Positions 51,663 to 61,004 of a DNA stretch of 64,000 bases are shown here, piece by piece. Below the pieces are notes generated by a model. That model was not told the origin of the DNA. It saw only the letters and a program-made list of their open reading frames with translations, and did no database searches. Position 1 is the stretch's first letter; each line of letters begins with the position of its first letter. The DNA lies in NCBI RefSeq assembly GCF_000521785.1, contig NZ_JALZ01000010.1:1-64000 (forward strand), given 5' to 3'. Source of the stretch: Roseivivax halodurans JCM 10272. Lineage in GTDB: Bacteria; Pseudomonadota; Alphaproteobacteria; Rhodobacterales; Rhodobacteraceae. The translations under genes were made by a program, and so were the position numbers.

Positions 51663-51692
51663 GCGCCCGAGTTAGATCTCGGGCGCTTTTTT
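51663..51692 (+). terminator. Strong rho-independent terminator
   Basis: Perfect 9-bp stem GCGCCCGAG / CTCGGGCGC with a six-base loop TTAGAT and six T residues. It is the most canonical terminator in the window, 30 bp before the CoA-binding protein start. Confidence 0.85.
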
Positions 51693-51721
51693 GTGTCCGG
51701 AGAACGGGTTACGGTCGGCTC

Positions 51722-52189
51722 ATGACCTATGCGGACGAATTTCTGAGGGACGTGCTGAAACGCGCGCGGACCATCGCGGTCGTGGGCGTGTCGATGAACG
51801 AGATCCGGCCCTCCTATTACGTGGCGCGGTATCTGTCGCTCAAGGGATACAGGGTGATTCCGGTCAATCCCGGGCACGCGGGCAAGACGCTCTTCGGGGA
51901 GACGGTGATCGGGGATCTGTCCGAGGCGCCCGACGACGTCGACATAGTCGACATCTTCCGCCGCTCGGATGCGGTCCCCCCGATCGTTGAGCGCGCGCTC
52001 GAGGTGTTGCCCGGGCTCCGGACGATCTGGATGCAGATCGGGGTCGAGCATGCCGAGGCGGCGGCGCAGGCCGAGGCGCGCGGGATCGATGTGATCCAGA
52101 ACCGCTGCCCCAAGATCGAGCATCAGCGTCTTTTCGGAGAGCTGCGGAAGGGTGGTTTCGCGACCGGCGTGATCTCGTCCAAGCTGTGA
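51722..52189 (+). CDS. CoA-binding protein (YccU-like)
   Basis: A 155-aa Rossmann-fold protein of the CoA-binding domain family: RTIAVVGVSMNEIRPSYYVARYL, KGYRVIPVNPGHAG, DIVDIFRRSDAVPPIVERAL and IWMQIGVEHAEAAAQAEARGIDVIQNRCPKIEH (family ending, in part). No catalytic residues are known; the physiological role is unassigned. Starts 30 bp after a strong terminator, so it must have its own promoter nearby or rely on read-through. The 208 bp downstream hold no feature I recognise. Confidence 0.9.
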   Translation: MTYADEFLRDVLKRARTIAVVGVSMNEIRPSYYVARYLSLKGYRVIPVNPGHAGKTLFGETVIGDLSEAPDDVDIVDIFRRSDAVPPIVERALEVLPGLRTIWMQIGVEHAEAAAQAEARGIDVIQNRCPKIEHQRLFGELRKGGFATGVISSKL

Positions 52190-52397
52190 GCCGCCCGGCG
52201 CTCCTGCCGTTCGCTTCCCATCGAGAGGGTGGGGCGTGTCGACGCCGAGGGCGGACGTCGCCTGCTGCGTCCGAGCGCTGGATCTGGGCGGGCTCCCGTC
52301 GTGGATCGGGACACGACCCGGCGCCGGGCGCTCGCCCAGTATCGGCCTTGCGCCCAGCGGGCCCGGGCGGTTTTCCTGAACCACGGGAAGGGACGGC

Positions 52398-53123
52398 ATG
52401 ACGGACGGGTTTCCACGGATCGACAGCGCGGGCACGGACGGGCTGCTGGTTCGGTTCTCCGGCGCGCTCGGCGAGCCCGCGAACCGGGCGGCGCTCGCGT
52501 ATCGCGCGGCGCTCGACGCCGAGGGGATCGAGGGCGTGGCGGAGACCTCGACCTCGCTCGTCTCGACCTTCCTGCGGCTCGATCCGGGGTCAGATCCGGG
52601 CGCGGTGGAGGAGCGGGCGCGGACGCTTCTGGACTCGCGGAACTGGACCGAGGCGCCGCTGCCTGCGGGGCGGCGATTCGTGCGGATCCCGACGCTCTAC
52701 GGTACGGATCGGGCGCCGCAGCTCGCCGCCGCGGCGGAGGCGGCGGGGATGAGCGCGGAGGAGGCGGTCCGGCAGCTGTCGCAGGCGCGGGTGCGGGTCA
52801 CGACGATCGGCTTCGCCCCGGGGCAGCCCTATCTCGGCACGCTGCCCGAGGACTGGGACATCCCGCGCAGCGCGGAGCTTGCGCAGGTTCCGGCGGCGGC
52901 TCTCGTGGTTGCGGTGCGGCAACTGGTTCTCTTTGCCAATGCCAGCCCGACCGGGTGGCGCCATGTCGGGCAGACCGGGCTCCGACTCTTCCGGCCGGAG
53001 AGCGAAACGCCGTTTGTGTTGCGCCCCGGCGACGAGGTGACGTTTCCCGCCGTGGACGAGGCGGAGTTCTCTCGGATCGAAGGCGACGACGACGGCGGCG
53101 CGGACTGGGAGGACGTCGCGTGA
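52398..53123 (+). CDS. pxpB: 5-oxoprolinase subunit PxpB (KipI-like)
   Basis: One of three subunits of the prokaryotic ATP-dependent 5-oxoprolinase, which opens pyroglutamate to glutamate. The 241-aa protein has the AHS1 domain: SLVSTFLRLDPGSD, IPTLYGTDRAPQLAAAAE, TIGFAPGQPYLGTLP and NASPTGWRHVGQTGLRLF. SD GGGAAGGGACGGC. The start of pxpC overlaps its stop (GTGA). The region 52190-52397 upstream must contain the operon promoter, but none is obvious. Confidence 0.93.
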   Translation: MTDGFPRIDSAGTDGLLVRFSGALGEPANRAALAYRAALDAEGIEGVAETSTSLVSTFLRLDPGSDPGAVEERARTLLDSRNWTEAPLPAGRRFVRIPTLYGTDRAPQLAAAAEAAGMSAEEAVRQLSQARVRVTTIGFAPGQPYLGTLPEDWDIPRSAELAQVPAAALVVAVRQLVLFANASPTGWRHVGQTGLRLFRPESETPFVLRPGDEVTFPAVDEAEFSRIEGDDDGGADWEDVA

Positions 53124-54130
53124 GCGCATCGCTGCATGTCGAGAAAGCCGGGCCGCAGGTCACGGTCCAGGATCTCGGACGATCCGGGGCGCTGGCCTTC
53201 GGCCTCTCGCGCGGCGGTGCGATGGACCGGATGGCGCTGTTCGAGGGGGCGGCGCTTCTCGGTCAGGATGCGGGGCTCGCGGCGCTCGAGATGGCCGGTG
53301 CAGGCGGCACGTTCCGGGCCGAAGGGGCGTGCCGCATCGCGCTGACCGGAGCGCCGATGCGGGCGCAGACGGATGGGCGGGCGCTGACGTGGAACGCCTC
53401 GCACGAGCTGGAGGACGGCGCGGTGCTCGAGATCGGCGCGGCGGAGCGCGGGATCTACGGCTACCTTCACGTCGGCGGCGGGATCGAGTCCGACATGGTA
53501 CTGGGCGCGCGGTCGGCGCATCTGGCCGGAGGGCTCGGGCGCGCGCTCGCGGCCGGGGACGTGCTTTCGGTGGGCGGGGGCGGACGCTCGGGACAGATCT
53601 TGCCGTCCGAGGAAAGGTTCGGTGGCGGCAGGGTGCGCGTCGTGCCGAGCCTGCAGACCGCGGTCTTTCCAGACGAGACGCGCGCGCGGTTCGAGAAGAC
53701 CGAATTCCGCAAGGATGCAAGGGCCAACCGGCAGGGCGCGCGGATGGATGCGGAGGGCGAAGGCTTCGGTGTCGACGGAGGTCTGCATGTCGTCTCGGAG
53801 GTGATCGTGCCGGGTGACATCCAGATCACCGGCGACGGCACGCCATTCGTCCTTCTGGCGGAAAGCCAGACCACCGGGGGCTATCCTCGGATCGGCACCG
53901 TCATCCCGCCCGACCTTGCCCGCGTCGCGCAGGCGCAGCCGGGCGCGGCGCTGCGGTTCGAGTTCGTCACGCTGGAGGAGGGGCGGAGGCTCACCGCGGC
54001 GTGGCGCGAGGCGCGTCCCGGGCTGAAACCGCAGCCGCTGGTGCGCGATCCGGCGAAGATGACCGACCTCATGTCGTACACGCTGATCGGCGGCGTGACG
54101 GCGGGCGACGACCTTGATCAGGAGAGCTGA
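53120..54130 (+). CDS. pxpC: 5-oxoprolinase subunit PxpC (biotin-dependent carboxyltransferase-like)
   Basis: Second subunit (AHS2/KipA domain), 336 aa from GTG 53120: VEKAGPQVTVQDLGRSGALAFGLSRGGAMDRMA is the signature opening (in part), with ALEMAGAGGTFRAEG, YGYLHVGGGIES and LLAESQTTGGYPRIGTVIPPDLARVAQ. Homology to carboxyltransferases explains the common name, but with PxpA and PxpB adjacent the 5-oxoprolinase role is the better call. GTG start overlaps pxpB (GTGA). Confidence 0.93.
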   Translation: MSASLHVEKAGPQVTVQDLGRSGALAFGLSRGGAMDRMALFEGAALLGQDAGLAALEMAGAGGTFRAEGACRIALTGAPMRAQTDGRALTWNASHELEDGAVLEIGAAERGIYGYLHVGGGIESDMVLGARSAHLAGGLGRALAAGDVLSVGGGGRSGQILPSEERFGGGRVRVVPSLQTAVFPDETRARFEKTEFRKDARANRQGARMDAEGEGFGVDGGLHVVSEVIVPGDIQITGDGTPFVLLAESQTTGGYPRIGTVIPPDLARVAQAQPGAALRFEFVTLEEGRRLTAAWREARPGLKPQPLVRDPAKMTDLMSYTLIGGVTAGDDLDQES

Positions 54131-54131
54131 C

Positions 54132-54899
54132 GTGGACCACGTGGACCTCAACGCCGACATGGGCGAGAGCTTCGGGCCCTGGAAGATGGGCGACGACGAG
54201 GCGCTGCTCGACGTGATCACCTCGGCCAACATCGCCTGCGGCTTCCATGCCGGGGACGCCGACGTGATGGCGGCGACGATGGCGCGGGCGGTCGAGCGCG
54301 GTGTCGGGATCGGGGCACATCCCGGCTTTCCAGACCTTCAGGGGTTCGGGCGGCGGAAGATGGACATTCCGGGCGGGACGCTCGCCAACATGGTCCGCTA
54401 TCAGGTCGCCGCGGCGCAGGGCATGGCGCGGGTCGCGGGCGGACGGGTCCGGCACCTCAAGCTGCACGGGGCGATGGCGAACATGGCCTCGCAGGACGCC
54501 GAGATGGCCAGGCGCGCCTATGACGCGGCGCTCGAACTCGATCCGGACCTCATCTTGATGGTGCTCGCGGGGACGAAGCAGGAAGAGGCGGCGCGGGGTC
54601 TCGGCTGCCTCTGGGCGGGAGAGATCTTTGCCGACCGGGCCTATAACGACGATGCGACGCTGGTCGACCGCTCGCAGCCGGGGGCGGTGATCCACGAGCC
54701 GGACGTGGCCGCCGAGCGCATGGTGCGGATGGTCGAGGCCGGGGCGATCCTGACCGAGAGCGGCGCGCGGATCGGCGCGGCGGTCGACACGATCTGCCTT
54801 CACGGAGACGGAACGACAGCCCTCGCGATCGCCCGCGCGGTGCGGGACGCGCTGAAGGATGCGGGCGTGACGCTTCGGACCTTCGAGGGGCGGCGGTAG
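54132..54899 (+). CDS. pxpA: 5-oxoprolinase subunit PxpA (LamB/YcsF family)
   Basis: Third 5-oxoprolinase subunit, 255 aa: VDLNADMGESFGPWKMG, SANIACGFHAGDADVM, GAHPGFPDLQGFGRR, HLKLHGAMANM and CLHGDGTTALAIAR are the family signatures, including His/Asp residues likely to bind metal. GTG 54132 is chosen because GGAG precedes it by seven bases and sequence upstream in frame overlaps pxpC. The order B-C-A with 1-bp or overlapping junctions supports one operon. Confidence 0.95.
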   Translation: MDHVDLNADMGESFGPWKMGDDEALLDVITSANIACGFHAGDADVMAATMARAVERGVGIGAHPGFPDLQGFGRRKMDIPGGTLANMVRYQVAAAQGMARVAGGRVRHLKLHGAMANMASQDAEMARRAYDAALELDPDLILMVLAGTKQEEAARGLGCLWAGEIFADRAYNDDATLVDRSQPGAVIHEPDVAAERMVRMVEAGAILTESGARIGAAVDTICLHGDGTTALAIARAVRDALKDAGVTLRTFEGRR

Positions 54900-54905
54900 G
54901 GCCCG

Positions 54906-56171
54906 CTACTGCTGGCCCGGGACCATGAGCAGCGCCTGCACGTCGGCGACATTGGTGCCGGTGGCGGGGACCTGCAGCAGGTCCCCCGCGAGCCTGAGCG
55001 CCCGGTAGCTGTCGTTGTCGGCAAGGAGGGCCTCCGCGTCGCCGCCTGCCGCGCGGATGCGCTCCGCCGTCCCGCCGTCGACGATCCCGCCCGCGGCATC
55101 GGTCGGCCCGTCGCGCCCATCCGTTCCGGCGGAGAGGAAGACCCACGGCCAGTCGTGGTCCGGTGCGGCGAGCGCGATGCGCAGGGCCATTTCCTGATTG
55201 CGGCCGCCTTTGCCCGAACCCGAGAGGCGCACGGTGGTCTCTCCTCCGAAGAGGAGCGCGGTTGGTCGATCCGGGGTGGCGAGATGCGTCAGCACCTCAC
55301 GGGCCGCGTCGCCCACATCCCCGGTCAGGTGATCCGAGACGATGCGGGCCGCGAACCCTGCGCGTTCCGTGGTTTCCTCCATCGCCTCGAGCGAGACGCG
55401 GTTCGAGCCGATGAGGTGGTTGCGCGCCGGCGTCGCGGGCTCCTTTTGGGTCGCGCTCTCGAGCCGGTCCTTCGCGGCTTGCGGGAGACGGTCCCAGAGC
55501 CCCGCTTCGGCGAGCAGGTGCCGTGCTTCCTCGGGCGTGCCGATGGGCTCGGAGGTGGGGCCGGAGGCGACGACGCGCAGGTCGTCGCCGATCACGTCGG
55601 AGAGGATGTAGGCGGTCACCGGTGCGGGTGCGGCGCGGCGCAGGAACCCGCCGCCTTTCAACTCGGACAGCTGCTGCCGGACGAGATTGGTGCCGACGAT
55701 GTCGAGCCCGCCCGCGAGGAGCACCTCGTTCACCGCCTGCTTGTCGGCGAGCGTGAGGGGCGGCACCGGTGCGGGCAGGAGCGCCGAGCCGCCACCCGAC
55801 ACGAGCGCGATCACGCGGTCGTCCGGACCGGCCGCGTCGAGGCGGCGCATGACCTCCTGCGCGGCCTCGGCGCCGGCGGCGTCGGGGACGGGATGACCCG
55901 CGCGCATCACCCTGGAGCCGGACACGTCCATCTCGTTCTCGTGATGTGTGACGGCGAGCGCGTCGACAGCACCCTCCACTCGCGCGAGCGCGGCCTGCAT
56001 CATCTGCGGCGCGGCCTTGCCGAAGGCGATGAGGACCGTGCGGCCTGTGGCTTTGTCCGGGGGCGCCTTGTCCCAGGCGCGGGCGAGGGCGCGCGCGGGA
56101 TCGGCGGCGGCAATCGCGGCCTCGTAAAGTGTCCGCGCGAGGTCGCGCAGGTCGGCAATGTCGTGTGGCAT
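54906..56171 (-). CDS. Glycerate 2-kinase / hydroxypyruvate reductase-type protein (DUF4147-MOFRL)
   Basis: A 421-aa glycerate kinase of the TtuD/GCK family: DUF4147 domain (residues about 10-240; VLIAFGKAAPQMMQAAL, VMRAGHPVPDAAG, LVSGGGSALLPAP, LVRQQLSELKGGGFLR) and C-terminal MOFRL domain (LLFGGETTVRLSGSGKGGRNQEMALRIAL, FLSAGTDGRDGPTDAAGGIVDG). Likely makes 2-phosphoglycerate from D-glycerate. ATG 56171 follows GGAG by six bases. Convergent with pxpA. Confidence 0.9.
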   Translation of the reverse strand: MPHDIADLRDLARTLYEAAIAAADPARALARAWDKAPPDKATGRTVLIAFGKAAPQMMQAALARVEGAVDALAVTHHENEMDVSGSRVMRAGHPVPDAAGAEAAQEVMRRLDAAGPDDRVIALVSGGGSALLPAPVPPLTLADKQAVNEVLLAGGLDIVGTNLVRQQLSELKGGGFLRRAAPAPVTAYILSDVIGDDLRVVASGPTSEPIGTPEEARHLLAEAGLWDRLPQAAKDRLESATQKEPATPARNHLIGSNRVSLEAMEETTERAGFAARIVSDHLTGDVGDAAREVLTHLATPDRPTALLFGGETTVRLSGSGKGGRNQEMALRIALAAPDHDWPWVFLSAGTDGRDGPTDAAGGIVDGGTAERIRAAGGDAEALLADNDSYRALRLAGDLLQVPATGTNVADVQALLMVPGQQ

Positions 56172-56187
56172 GCGGCTCTCCGGTCGC

Positions 56188-56577
56188 TCAGCGCTGCTCC
56201 GCAAGGCTGTCGGCATAGACGTTGCGGCACTGGGCGGCGCCGGTATCGGCCGAGGTCTGCAGCGCGGGCAGGCGGGCGCGGATCTCGTCGGCGCGCTGGG
56301 CGACGCGGACGAGGTTCACCGGCACGCGCTTCGGCACACGCTGGGTGCGCTCGCGGACACACGGGTAGGGATCGCCGTCGCCGTCGACGCAGGTGACGAA
56401 GACCGGATAGCTGCGGGTGCGGTACTCGATCGCGTAGCCGCGGGCGAGAATCTGTTCGAGCTCGCGCAGCTCGCTCTCGGCGGCGGTGAGACTGGCGCGG
56501 GCCTGCGAGACGCACCGCTCGAGCGGGGTGGCGCAGGCGGCGAGGAGAGCGAGGAAGACGATCGGGATCAGGCGCAT
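56188..56577 (-). CDS. Putative lipoprotein (129 aa), function unknown
   Basis: N-terminus MRLIPIVFLALLAACATPLE ends in an LAAC lipobox with Cys15 as the predicted lipidated residue. The mature part begins with a helical stretch (SQARASLTAAESELRELEQILARG), then YAIEYRTRSYPVFVTC, a DGDGDPYPC loop and a basic C-terminal half. Further cysteines could pair. No family name recognised. Lies 16 bp upstream of glycerate kinase on the same strand; no clear SD at the chosen ATG. Confidence 0.7.
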   Translation of the reverse strand: MRLIPIVFLALLAACATPLERCVSQARASLTAAESELRELEQILARGYAIEYRTRSYPVFVTCVDGDGDPYPCVRERTQRVPKRVPVNLVRVAQRADEIRARLPALQTSADTGAAQCRNVYADSLAEQR

Positions 56578-56674
56578 GACCAAGAGCTTACCAGCTTTCC
56601 GGGCCCTGTCGATCCTTGGCAGGGCCCCGCCGCGGCGCTAGCGTGACGGAAATGACCAAGTCCGGAGAAGTGCC

Positions 56675-56932
56675 ATGCGACGCGTCCTGATCCTCCTTGC
56701 CGCGGGGCTGGCGGCCTGCACCGCGGCCGAGCCCAATCCCTCGGCGCCAGCCTGCGGGGCGGACGGCTACCAGAGCCTCGTCGGCAGCCCGCTCGCGGCG
56801 GTGACCCTGCCCGCGGAGCTGCCGCAGCGGGTGATCCGGCCCGGCGAGATCGTCACGATGGAGTACCGGGCCGACCGGCTGACCATCGACGTCGACGAGG
56901 CCGGCACGATCACCGGTGTCCGCTGCGGCTGA
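56675..56932 (+). CDS. I78-family peptidase-inhibitor-like lipoprotein
   Basis: An 85-aa exported protein: lipobox LAAC (Cys15), then a mature domain CGADGYQSLVGSPLAAV..LPQRVIRPGEIVTMEYRADRL..GTITGVRCG (patterns of the I78 inhibitor family, related to potato inhibitor I-like folds). Two mature cysteines (start and end) probably form a disulfide. Target protease unknown. AGAAG lies eight bases before the ATG. Confidence 0.82.
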   Translation: MRRVLILLAAGLAACTAAEPNPSAPACGADGYQSLVGSPLAAVTLPAELPQRVIRPGEIVTMEYRADRLTIDVDEAGTITGVRCG

Positions 56933-57037
56933 GCCTCCGGCCTTGCTGCGGGAGCCCGGCGATTTCGAACGAAACATGACATGAATCAATGCGATGCCTG
57001 CCTGTCCCGCCCAAGGTCGGGGCAGGAGGTAATCGCC

Positions 57038-57445
57038 ATGTACAAGAAGATACTGATCCCGATCGCACCCGACCATATCGAGGCGGTGGAAGACAGCATC
57101 GCCGTCGCGCGCCAACTTGCGGGCGAGAATACGGTCATTGAGGCAATGTCAGTGCTGGAGATGATCCCGCTCTATGTCGCGGCCGAGGTGCCTGCCGAAG
57201 TCTACGAAAAATCCAGTTGCGAGATGAAAAAGCAGCTCGAAGAGGCGTTTCGCGACAAACCCGAGGTGAAGGTCTCTGCCGTGACCGGCTCTCCCGCGTC
57301 CAAGATCGTGGACGTGGCGCGTGACGAGGGCTTCGATCTGATCGTGATCCGCTCGCACAAGCCCGGTCTGCAGGACTGGTTTCTCGGCTCCACGGCGGGC
57401 CGCGTGGTTCGTCACGCCCCTTGCGCGGTGCACGTCCTGCGCTGA
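57038..57445 (+). CDS. Universal stress protein (UspA family)
   Basis: A 135-aa single Usp domain: MYKKILIPIAPDHIEAVEDSI at the start, a central region AEVPAEVYEKSSCEMKKQLEEAF and the C-terminal nucleotide-binding motif GxxxG9GS-like FLGSTAGRVVRHAPCAVHVLR. The SHKPGLQDWFLGSTAGRVV pattern fits ATP-binding Usps. ATG 57038 follows AGGAGG by nine bases. A good terminator follows. Confidence 0.92.
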   Translation: MYKKILIPIAPDHIEAVEDSIAVARQLAGENTVIEAMSVLEMIPLYVAAEVPAEVYEKSSCEMKKQLEEAFRDKPEVKVSAVTGSPASKIVDVARDEGFDLIVIRSHKPGLQDWFLGSTAGRVVRHAPCAVHVLR

Positions 57446-57456
57446 GGGGTGAAGAC

Positions 57457-57480
57457 CGCCGGGGCGCGCAGGCCCCGGCG
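57457..57480. terminator. Bidirectional terminator between usp and the PLDc_N gene
   Basis: CGCCGGGGC / GCCCCGGCG, a perfect 9-bp stem with six-base loop GCGCAG, 11 bp after the usp stop and 7 bp before the convergent stop codon. Confidence 0.6.
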
Positions 57481-57487
57481 CCTTGCC

Positions 57488-57673
57488 TCAGGGGTTGACC
57501 GTCTTGTCGCCGGGCCCCGCCACGAGCCAGGCGATGAAGCCGAGCAGCGGCAGGATGAGGATCAGCAGGACCCAGAGCACCTTTGCGCCGGTGGATGCGC
57601 CCGAGGTGATGATCTTGTAGATCGCGTAGATGTCGAGGATGAGGACGAGAAGTCCGAGAATTCCGTATTCCAT
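57488..57673 (-). CDS. PLDc_N-type small membrane protein (61 aa)
   Basis: Two predicted transmembrane helices (GILGLLVLILDIYAIYKIIT and VLWVLLILILPLLGFIAWLV) joined by a short SGASTGAKV loop, the pattern of the phospholipase-D-nuclease N-terminal (PLDc_N) domain found as stand-alone small proteins. The function is unknown; relatives are often stress-induced. SD GGAGGG. A GGAAC-N17-GGTT element stands 35 bases upstream. Confidence 0.85.
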   Translation of the reverse strand: MEYGILGLLVLILDIYAIYKIITSGASTGAKVLWVLLILILPLLGFIAWLVAGPGDKTVNP

Positions 57674-57708
57674 GATGTGCCCTCCTGTACGGGGTATGCT
57701 TTTCGACA

Positions 57709-57734
57709 AACCGATGGAGGGGGGCTCGCGTTCC
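57709..57734 (-). promoter_or_regulatory. EcfG-like promoter, one mismatch (GGAAC-N17-GGTT)
   Basis: Minus strand GGAAC (57734-57730), 17 bases, GGTT (57712-57709), 35 bases before the PLDc_N start. One base off the CGTT consensus; geometry like the DUF3072 promoters. Confidence 0.35.
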
Positions 57735-57759
57735 GTCGCCCGGCCAAGTGAGCAGCGGC

Positions 57760-59958
<2,199 letters not shown>

Positions 59959-60127
59959 GGGGCCGCTCTTGTCAGGTCTGCCCCAGACTTGCGCCCGGAT
60001 CGGCGCCGTTCAAGGGGTAGCCGAGAACCGGGTTTGGCCGAGGAGGGAAACTTTCGCCTGTTCGCTGGTGCGTGTCCCGGATCGGACGCGCTCGGGCCAA
60101 CGTGACGCTTCGGTCGGGCGAGGCGGG

Positions 60128-60865
60128 TCAGTCCGTCGCGGCTCCGGTCAGGCGCGCGCGCTCGTCCTCGAGCGTGCGCGGCTTGTGTCGCGCCTCGCGC
60201 AGCGCCGCCGCGAGATCCCGGCCCTCGACCGCGGCGGCGGCGATCCGGGCGAGCGCGTAGGTCGGGACCGTGACCGCGCCCTGCAGCCCGGCGCGGCCGA
60301 GCGCCTGCACGGTCAGGTACGTCCTCTGCGCGCCGAGAACTCCGGGACCCGCGGCGGGTGTGCCTTCCGAGATCTGGCGGCAGGCTTCGGCATCGGGCGA
60401 GACGTAGGTGCGGCAGATCATCGGACGCGCGTCGTAAGCCCGGCACATGCGCGTCTCGGGATCGAGGGCGGGGCAGGCGCGAGAATGCCATGCCCGCCCG
60501 TCCGGCGCCCCGGCAAGCGGCACGAGCGCCTCGTGCAGGCGCCGCGCCTCGGCCTCGAGGATGACCGCACCCTCGTCCCCGGCGAGGATGCAGCAGAAGG
60601 CGCAGCCGGGCGCGCAGGCCGCCAGCCGCACCGGAGCCGAGTCCGTCTGGGCCGTCAGTTCCGCCCCGCCGATACGCAGCGCGGGAAGACCCGACTTGAT
60701 CTCCCGCGCGACGTCCTCGACGGCGAGCCCGTGCGTCGCGGCGGTTTCGAGATAGACGTCGAGCATTCGGCGGGCCCGTGCCACCTCGTCACCGCCGCGC
60801 ATCGTCACCTTGCCGACACGGGCACGGAGTTCCGCGACGCTGCGGGGCAGGCCCTTGGCCTTCAT
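60128..60865 (-). CDS. YkgJ family cysteine-cluster protein
   Basis: A 245-aa protein with the Cys cluster CAPGCAFCC (Cys84, 88, 91, 92) and later CPALDPETRMCRAYDARPMICR, the pattern of the Fe-S/zinc-binding YkgJ (CxxCxxCC) family; the bound metal and function are unproven. The C-terminal half is helical and lacks other motifs. ATG 60865 is preferred as family start; the longer in-frame N-terminus reads as non-coding. Divergent from the iron-type permease. Confidence 0.82.
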   Translation of the reverse strand: MKAKGLPRSVAELRARVGKVTMRGGDEVARARRMLDVYLETAATHGLAVEDVAREIKSGLPALRIGGAELTAQTDSAPVRLAACAPGCAFCCILAGDEGAVILEAEARRLHEALVPLAGAPDGRAWHSRACPALDPETRMCRAYDARPMICRTYVSPDAEACRQISEGTPAAGPGVLGAQRTYLTVQALGRAGLQGAVTVPTYALARIAAAAVEGRDLAAALREARHKPRTLEDERARLTGAATD

Positions 60866-60921
60866 GGCCAGGACCGCTCGGTATCCGTGGCGCTGACGCC
60901 GGTGTGAGATGTGACGGGCAT

Positions 60922-60965
60922 CGGGGGCTTCAGATTGCTTCCCCGCGGACCTATAAGAGCCCCCG
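60922..60965 (+). promoter_or_regulatory. Sigma-70 promoter inside an 8-bp inverted repeat, upstream of the permease
   Basis: TTCAGA (60929-60934), 17 bases, TATAAG (60952-60957) is a good promoter 48 bp before the permease start. It is bracketed by CGGGGGCT (60922-60929) and its exact inverse AGCCCCCG (60958-60965), touching both boxes. The palindrome could be an operator; it does not look like a Fur, Irr or RirA box. Confidence 0.45.
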
Positions 60966-61004
60966 CATTCCGTCAAACCCCGTGCCACCCTCAGGGACGT
61001 GCCC

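Noticed and set aside
51598-51725. 42-codon frame starting at an ATG upstream of the CoA-binding protein and overlapping its start as ATGA
   Set aside because: It runs straight through the canonical terminator stem and T-run and has no SD, so a hairpin function is the simpler reading.
60008-60028. GTTC-N13-GAAC inverted repeat upstream of uvrB as a LexA box
   Set aside because: The alphaproteobacterial SOS box I know is a direct repeat GTTC-N7-GTTC (or close variants); spacing and orientation do not fit.
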